Shown here piece by piece: positions 59,408 to 64,000 of a DNA stretch of 64,000 nt. The translations under genes were made by a program, and so were the position numbers. How positions within the stretch are numbered: position 1 is the first letter of the stretch; each line of letters opens with the position of its first letter. The notes under the pieces are model-generated. The model did no database searches and had not been told where the DNA came from. It saw only the letters and a list, made by a program, of their open reading frames with translations. This DNA comes from Pelagicoccus sp. SDUM812002. GTDB lineage: Bacteria; Verrucomicrobiota; Verrucomicrobiia; Opitutales; Opitutaceae. Location: NCBI RefSeq assembly GCF_031127835.1, contig NZ_JARXHX010000007.1, positions 1 to 64,000 of the forward strand, given 5' to 3'.

Positions 59408-60301
59408 TCAGGTGTAGAGTCCCTTCTCTGACTGGATGGCCTCTGGATAGTATTCACGGATTACGCGGTGAACGAGTGAAACCTGTTTGGCACGCTTTTT
59501 TGCGTCTTCGGCAGTGGATTCCCAAGAGTGTGTTTTGGCGACGGAACCACCTGTTTTCAGGTAAAGAGGGGAGGCAACTCGTATCATCTCTGGTACTTCG
59601 TAGTGCCGGATAAAGCCTCCCGAGGAGGCTGGGTTTTCGGTGTGGATGTCGAGCGGTATGTCGATGCATTGGCGTATCGCTGCGAGCATTTGCAACTGAA
59701 TGTCGCGCACGGGATTGAAAGAATCTGCGCCGATTTCTTCAAGCAGTTTAGCGGAACATGGATTTCCGTGCCCTGTGTGTGCGGATATTTTGAATTTGCA
59801 GTCGCTGGGGATTTCGCCGATCTCACGAGCCTTGTTTAGTATCCAGAGATTGCCTTCATCGTAAATCAGGAAAGATCGGCAGCCAAGGCGCGCGGCGCGC
59901 TTCACATCTTCGATAGCCCGAACCACTTGTTCCTGTCCACGGAGCCGATATCCCATTCTTTGTCCCTCAGATGTCTGTACGGATGCGCTAGTGTCGTAGG
60001 TGGCACGAGGGCCCACAGCTAGGACAAGCTCGACTTTCCACGTGTGGGAAAGGCTTACCATTTGGGTGATTTCTTCATCACTAAGTAGCATTATGCCTTT
60101 AGTTTGAGTCACCCTATGAATAGGAACGCTCAGGGCCTCCGTTTCTTCTAAAAGTGCCTGCATTGTCTTTGGTCCTTGTATTCCAGGAACTTCAAATCGA
60201 AATTGGGCCCCATCGCTAAAGCGCTTATCGGAATCAGGGAGATTGTAGGCGTCTCCGGCTGGCAGTCCGACGGTGGTGAGAAATTTGCGGGTGTTGTTCA
60301 T
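59408..60301 (-). CDS. unassigned, probably TIM-barrel enzyme of the glycan operon
   Basis: I do not recognise a characterised family. The 297-residue soluble protein has a regular alternation of strands and helices. Likely strands are KVELVLAVGP (~88-97), CRSFLIYDEGN (~143-153), KFKISAHTGHGN (~167-178), ADSFNPV (~188-194), IPLDIHTENPASSGG (~210-224) and SPLYLKTGG (~237-245). These carry polar ends (HTGHGN, DIHTEN, KTGGS) as active sites of TIM barrels do. It has some feel of peptidase U32 or phosphoenolpyruvate-type barrels but lacks their signatures. It lies between the HpcH/HpaI-type lyase and the aldo/keto reductase and is probably an enzyme of the same pathway. Confidence 0.6.
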   Translation of the reverse strand: MNNTRKFLTTVGLPAGDAYNLPDSDKRFSDGAQFRFEVPGIQGPKTMQALLEETEALSVPIHRVTQTKGIMLLSDEEITQMVSLSHTWKVELVLAVGPRATYDTSASVQTSEGQRMGYRLRGQEQVVRAIEDVKRAARLGCRSFLIYDEGNLWILNKAREIGEIPSDCKFKISAHTGHGNPCSAKLLEEIGADSFNPVRDIQLQMLAAIRQCIDIPLDIHTENPASSGGFIRHYEVPEMIRVASPLYLKTGGSVAKTHSWESTAEDAKKRAKQVSLVHRVIREYYPEAIQSEKGLYT

Positions 60302-60337
60302 AAAAACTTTGGTGAGGCTTGAATTTATGTGTAGATG

Positions 60338-61483
60338 TTACGGTTCGAGTATTAACTTTATATAATCTGTCTCGCTTTCGATGACGCCGTATGCCTGAGC
60401 GCATGAATTGATTTTTTTTGCCCAGTTTCGGTGAGGGCTAATTTCATTCATCTTGTTCGCCTTCGCGCTCTTTACTACCCCTCCTTCAGCTTCCAGTATT
60501 TGAAGAGCATCTTCATATTCTTCTGCTGTGATAGCTTGCATTGCGTTTACGTATTTAAGATGGGAAGGATGGATAACTGTCTTTCCTACGAAACCATTTG
60601 CTTTGTCAATAAGGACTTCGCGCAAAAGGCCGTCGATTGCCTCGTTGACGATTGGGTTTCGATTCAAAAGTGATCGATGGATGTCTTCGCTAAGGAGATG
60701 TTCTAGATTTTCGTCGACATATGCTAGAAAGTATTCCCACACCGGGGCCGATACGATATAACCGTCTTCTGCCCGATTGAAATAATTGAGGATATCTGAT
60801 AAACAATCGCGTACAGGTAGTATATCATATATTGATGAGTTTATTCCTCTGCGAACTCCAAAAAGAGATGAGAAGTCGGTGCCTCCTACGCGGATGTTGA
60901 GAATCCACTTCCGAAAAGGCTTAAGGACTGTCTTCAGCATGTTGAGCTCATCTACTCTGCTCTCCCGGAATGCAATCGTTCGACCTTCCAGTATGGGCAT
61001 TCCGTACAGGAGTATTCCTAACTTTAGGTTGAGTTCACCTAATTGTTCGAGATAAATGTAGGCATTGTTACTATAAAATTTAGGGAAAACGAACCCGGTG
61101 AGTGCATCGGCTTGCTCGATAGTAAGAAGATTTGAGAATTTAATGAATTGGTCCGTGTTTCGAACTCTTATAAAAATGAGTGGGACTTCACTTCTTGCGA
61201 TCAGGTTCGATTTGAGAGCGTTTGCTATTTCGTTGAGTTGGACAAGGACGTTTGTCTCGGCAGCTGCTAGCGCAGACTCTTCAATTGCGTCTTCTAAGCA
61301 GAAGACCATGGAGCTCAAATCGTCTAGTCGGCGTGCAAGGATCTTGCCCACGACGCTTTTGGTGCCAGGCATGTAAAGCGTAGCTCCTAAGCAATACTGA
61401 AGAAGAGACTTCTCAGTGTCCTTGTCGAACTTCACGGGTTCCTTGACGAAGGGAAAATCGCGTTTAGTTGTGTGGTGCCTCAT
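60338..61483 (-). CDS. HpcH/HpaI aldolase/citrate lyase-type C-C bond lyase
   Basis: The 381-residue protein has the start typical of CitE-like and TIM-barrel C-C bond lyases: LGATLYMPGTKSVVGKIL (~32-49), then MVFCLEDAIEESALAAAE with the metal-binding Glu-Asp (~59-76). IFIRVRNTDQF contains the conserved Arg (~103-113), and LTGFVFPKFYS (~128-138) follows. A late GFVGKTVIHPSHLKYVN is the CitE C-terminal motif (GKTxIHPxQ). It is longer than CitE, like the lyases of tellurite-type operons. It should cleave or form a C-C bond in a hydroxyacid. Substrate unknown. Confidence 0.82.
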   Translation of the reverse strand: MRHHTTKRDFPFVKEPVKFDKDTEKSLLQYCLGATLYMPGTKSVVGKILARRLDDLSSMVFCLEDAIEESALAAAETNVLVQLNEIANALKSNLIARSEVPLIFIRVRNTDQFIKFSNLLTIEQADALTGFVFPKFYSNNAYIYLEQLGELNLKLGILLYGMPILEGRTIAFRESRVDELNMLKTVLKPFRKWILNIRVGGTDFSSLFGVRRGINSSIYDILPVRDCLSDILNYFNRAEDGYIVSAPVWEYFLAYVDENLEHLLSEDIHRSLLNRNPIVNEAIDGLLREVLIDKANGFVGKTVIHPSHLKYVNAMQAITAEEYEDALQILEAEGGVVKSAKANKMNEISPHRNWAKKINSCAQAYGVIESETDYIKLILEP

Positions 61484-61566
61484 TCGTTTTAGATACGGTT
61501 CAGGGGGATCGGAGGACTGTGTTGATTGAGTTTAGCTGTCTTATGCCGGTAGCATCGAGCTATTTT

Positions 61567-62487
61567 CTACTTTGTTAGTTGCCCTATTAGGAACTTGATT
61601 CGGCCCTTTGCGTGGTTCAACCGATTCTTCATCTTCTTTCTGAAGACCAGCCAATGAAACTCGTGCTCTGTCCACTCATCAAAATCGGACCACATTCTGA
61701 GAATGGCTTGATGGTGCTGGCTCTTGCGGTTCCAGTCTTTCATGGAGCTACTCCAAGAACCAAGTGTCATTCGTCGATAGACGCTCATGACGTCGTCGAT
61801 GTATCCTATTTTTCCCTTAGATGCAAGGATGAGCATGAGTGGCGAGTCTCCGACAGGGGCCCTTTCGACCCATTCGGGACGTTCGATAATATGCTCTCTG
61901 TGAAACACCATGGAGTTGGTGGCCATGAATCCGCCGCCGTTTAATACGGCGTGCCTCATCTCGAACTTGTTGTCTGAAGGAGCGTCTTTCGGGCGATGGA
62001 TGAAGAACTCGATCGGGTTATCAGCTTGAACGTGTTTCGAGGCGTGGAAGCATATTGAGCAATCTTTGTTTTTCTCCAAATAGTCTACTTGCTTTTGAAG
62101 TTTGTATGGGTCGGTCCAGTAATCATCTCCTTCGCATAATGCCATATACTTGCCGCGCGCTGCACGGATGCAACGTTGTCCGTTTGCCTTGCTGCCAACG
62201 TTGTAATCAGCGGTCAGTACTCGTATCGAATCTGGATGTTTTTTTGCATATTTGAATACTATTTCTCGGGTGCCGTCTTTACTGAAGTCCTCTCCGATTA
62301 TGTATTCGATCGGGAATGTCGTTTTCTGCGACAGAATGCTATTTATACACTGTTCAATATACGGTCCATGCTGATATGTAGAGGTGCGAATTGAAACCAG
62401 CGGAACGGGGGCACTGTTCAGTACATTGTTTGGTATCTCGTACGAATCGCCAATCCGCCTCTCGATTTCTTCTTTTGGTAGCTTCAT
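61567..62487 (-). CDS. family 2 glycosyltransferase
   Basis: The 306-residue GT-A enzyme transfers a sugar from a nucleotide donor. LVSIRTSTYQHGPYIEQCINSIL (key part SIRTSTYQHGPYI, ~32-44) and IIGEDFSKDGTREIV (~63-77) form the nucleotide site. LCEGDDYWTDPYKLQKQVDYLE (key part CEGDDYWTDP, ~117-126) has the DxD metal site. It fits assembly of the surface glycan repeat unit. Confidence 0.9.
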   Translation of the reverse strand: MKLPKEEIERRIGDSYEIPNNVLNSAPVPLVSIRTSTYQHGPYIEQCINSILSQKTTFPIEYIIGEDFSKDGTREIVFKYAKKHPDSIRVLTADYNVGSKANGQRCIRAARGKYMALCEGDDYWTDPYKLQKQVDYLEKNKDCSICFHASKHVQADNPIEFFIHRPKDAPSDNKFEMRHAVLNGGGFMATNSMVFHREHIIERPEWVERAPVGDSPLMLILASKGKIGYIDDVMSVYRRMTLGSWSSSMKDWNRKSQHHQAILRMWSDFDEWTEHEFHWLVFRKKMKNRLNHAKGRIKFLIGQLTK

Positions 62488-62546
62488 CGCGTTGGACCTC
62501 TTGGACTTTCTCGTTTCTCCATAGTTGCTGGGTGAAAGACTTTGGT

Positions 62547-63683
62547 CTATTGTTTAGCCTGACTTTTGCAGTCAGAAATGATCGAGCAGATTTTGAGAGC
62601 AGTTGGAATTTCTAGATTTGGGTATATTGGCAAGCATATTACCTCTTCTGCCTTTCGTTTCGCTGCTGGTAGGTTTGACGGAGCGGATGATTCGAGACCT
62701 TTGTACATGGGAAACTCGGTGATCAATGGGTAGAAGTAGCGTCGACCGAAGATTCCGTTGTCTTTCAATCGGTCGTATAGTTCGTCTCGTGTTATGCCAT
62801 ATATTCTCTCGTCAACGAAAATTGGAAAGTAAGAATGATTTGGAGTCATGCTTTCGCGCTCTGGTAGCAATGATATACCATCGATGGGGGAGAGCTTACT
62901 GCGATAGATATGTGCCAGCTTACTCCTCTTGTCGATGTTCGATTGATGGTGTTTCAGCTGCACTAAACCGAGAGCGGCCTGCATCTCGTTCATTTTGGAG
63001 TTGATGCCGGGAGCAATGACGGTTGTTTCTCCGGCAAATCCAAAGTTCTTGAGGAAATCGATTCGTTTTTTGGTTGCGTCGTCGTTGCAAATAAGGGCTC
63101 CTCCCTCCATTGTGTTGAAAACTTTAGTGGCGTGAAAGCTCAGCATGGAAAGATCTCCGAATCTACAGATTGATTGCTCGCGGTGGTTCACACCGAACGC
63201 ATGTGCAGCATCGTAGATAACTTTAAGACCATACGTATCTGCAATTTCTTGGATTCGTTTGGTATCACATGGATTTCCGTAGACGTGAACGGGCAAGATT
63301 GCGGTCGTTTTGGGTGTGATCGCCGCTTCGATCTTTTCCGGGTCGAGATTACAGAATTCCGGCTCTATGTCTACGAACACCGGCTTTATGTTATTCCACC
63401 ACAGGCTGTGTGATGTAGCTACAAAACTGTAGGGTGTAGTGATTACTTCACCTGTAATTCGCAGGACCTGTAGTGCCGTGACGAGCGCGAGCGTTCCGTT
63501 GGCAAAAAGTGAAATATAGGGGACGTCAAGATATTCTGCGAGTTCCTTTTCAAACTGCTGATGAAAAGGCCCATTATTCGTTAATTGTTTGTTCTTCCAG
63601 ATTTGTTCTAGGTAAGGTATGAATTCATCGAGCTCAGGTAGGGAGGGTTGCGTTACGAAGATAGGATCGCTAAGGTTTTTCAT
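62547..63683 (-). CDS. DegT/DnrJ/EryC1/StrS family sugar aminotransferase
   Basis: The 378-residue PLP enzyme makes amino sugars from keto sugar nucleotides. It begins FVTQPSLPELDEFIPYLEQIWKNKQLTNNGP with key part QLTNNGPFHQQFE (~33-45). LFANGTLALVTALQVL (~58-73), KVIYDAAHAFGVNH (~153-166) and SFHATKVFNTMEGGAL with PLP Lys (~181-196) are all present. It resembles FdtB/QdtB-type 3-aminotransferases of dTDP sugars. Its start overlaps the flippase stop by 14 bases. Confidence 0.92.
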   Translation of the reverse strand: MKNLSDPIFVTQPSLPELDEFIPYLEQIWKNKQLTNNGPFHQQFEKELAEYLDVPYISLFANGTLALVTALQVLRITGEVITTPYSFVATSHSLWWNNIKPVFVDIEPEFCNLDPEKIEAAITPKTTAILPVHVYGNPCDTKRIQEIADTYGLKVIYDAAHAFGVNHREQSICRFGDLSMLSFHATKVFNTMEGGALICNDDATKKRIDFLKNFGFAGETTVIAPGINSKMNEMQAALGLVQLKHHQSNIDKRSKLAHIYRSKLSPIDGISLLPERESMTPNHSYFPIFVDERIYGITRDELYDRLKDNGIFGRRYFYPLITEFPMYKGLESSAPSNLPAAKRKAEEVICLPIYPNLEIPTALKICSIISDCKSQAKQ

Positions 63684-64000
63684 TTTTAAAAATTGTGGAG
63701 GGTTTCAGTCTTTCCAAAACCAAATTCTTTATTTCGATGTAGTCCGAAAAGCGGGTTAATTCGCAATATGCAATAATGGAGCTTGCTCCTAGCGACATTT
63801 GAGCCAAGAGCGTCCAAAACCCGTTAGTTGGAGACGCAAGTCCTGCTATGTGGACGACTATACCCATACTGCAGGCTAGAGTGAAAGAAGGGACAATGTC
63901 TCTTATTTGTTGATAAATTGGATAGTTTATAAGTCTACCGCTCCATTGGCTATTCAAATAGTAGGAGATGAGTGTATTTATCATCATGCCTCCTATCATT
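63670..64000 (-). CDS. polysaccharide flippase, C-terminal part (runs off the right edge)
   Basis: The last ~109 residues of a membrane protein, read into the window from the right. It has three hydrophobic segments. NTLISYYLNSQWSGRLINYPIYQQIRDIVPSFTLACSMG (key part INYPIYQQIRDIVPSF) is typical of the C-terminal end of Wzx-type flippases of the polysaccharide transport family. The 5' end lies outside, so the start is unknown. It heads the leftward glycan operon as seen here. Confidence 0.75.
   Translation of the reverse strand, partial: MIGGMMINTLISYYLNSQWSGRLINYPIYQQIRDIVPSFTLACSMGIVVHIAGLASPTNGFWTLLAQMSLGASSIIAYCELTRFSDYIEIKNLVLERLKPSTIFKNEKP

Overview
The window looks like chromosomal DNA from a Verrucomicrobiota bacterium, probably of the Opitutia/Puniceicoccales type (Pelagicoccus- or Coraliomargarita-like). 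That assignment is inference. It rests on two secreted proteins ending in the VPDSG-CTERM variant of the PEP-CTERM anchor, on the gene repertoire (nucleoside hydrolase, apiosidase-like hydrolase, GH5 enzyme, exopolysaccharide locus) and on frequent absence of clear Shine-Dalgarno sites. I saw no rRNA, tRNA, CRISPR array, intact insertion sequence or origin.

Left part (1-31.6 kb), mostly ordinary chromosome. Two small hypotheticals come first, then a nucleoside/ribose scavenging group: a secreted nucleoside hydrolase, an unusual phosphodiesterase-apiosidase fusion, ribokinase and a 38-codon internally deleted deoC remnant. Next are a 1323-residue hybrid histidine kinase and a secreted GH5 glycosidase. 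A complete RND efflux operon (adaptor, pump, outer membrane factor, TetR regulator) follows, with two palindromic operators at its promoter. A TRIC-type channel, an MFS transporter, an FMN reductase and a luciferase-like monooxygenase precede an ECF41 sigma factor and its carboxymuconolactone decarboxylase-like partner. That pair has a perfect ECF41-type promoter in front of it. A VPDSG-CTERM protein, a cytochrome c/PQQ-type sugar dehydrogenase, bacteriohemerythrin, RNase G/E, RodA, an S4 RNA-binding protein and threonine ammonia-lyase complete this part.

Centre (32-40.4 kb). The most interesting element is a lasso-peptide biosynthetic cluster. In order it has an HPr-kinase-like peptide kinase, a PqqD-like leader-binding B1 protein, a B2 leader peptidase, a 50-residue precursor, and an Asn-synthetase-like cyclase that converges on the precursor and shares stop-codon bases with it. 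The precursor carries a full leader recognition motif (W-x2-P-x-L-x3-G-x5-T) and a 13-residue core, GSPGTGSDGSLAS. This predicts a Gly1-Asp8 ring and a C-terminal Ser that the kinase could phosphorylate. A nucleotidyltransferase of a kind found with such kinases lies 2.5 kb further on. The cluster sits between a VPDSG-CTERM protein gene and an exopolysaccharide locus and has no visible exporter.

Right part (37-64 kb), surface polysaccharide locus. It encodes a WbpM/CapD-type dehydratase, a Wzz-like chain length protein, a decayed four-helix-bundle gene, a Wza/SLBB exporter, a Wzi-like outer membrane protein, a WecA/MraY-type initiating transferase, an NAD-dependent epimerase and a Tat-exported beta-helix protein. 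An apparent 11-gene leftward operon then runs from the right edge: flippase (partial), DegT aminotransferase, GT2 glycosyltransferase, HpcH/HpaI-type lyase, an unassigned probable TIM-barrel protein, aldo/keto reductase, MmgE/PrpD, phosphonopyruvate decarboxylase, ATP-grasp ligase, fumarase/ASL-superfamily lyase and a cyclase-family hydrolase. This looks like a pathway making an unusual acid or phosphonate decoration for the glycan. PEP mutase, which normally feeds the decarboxylase, is not in the window.
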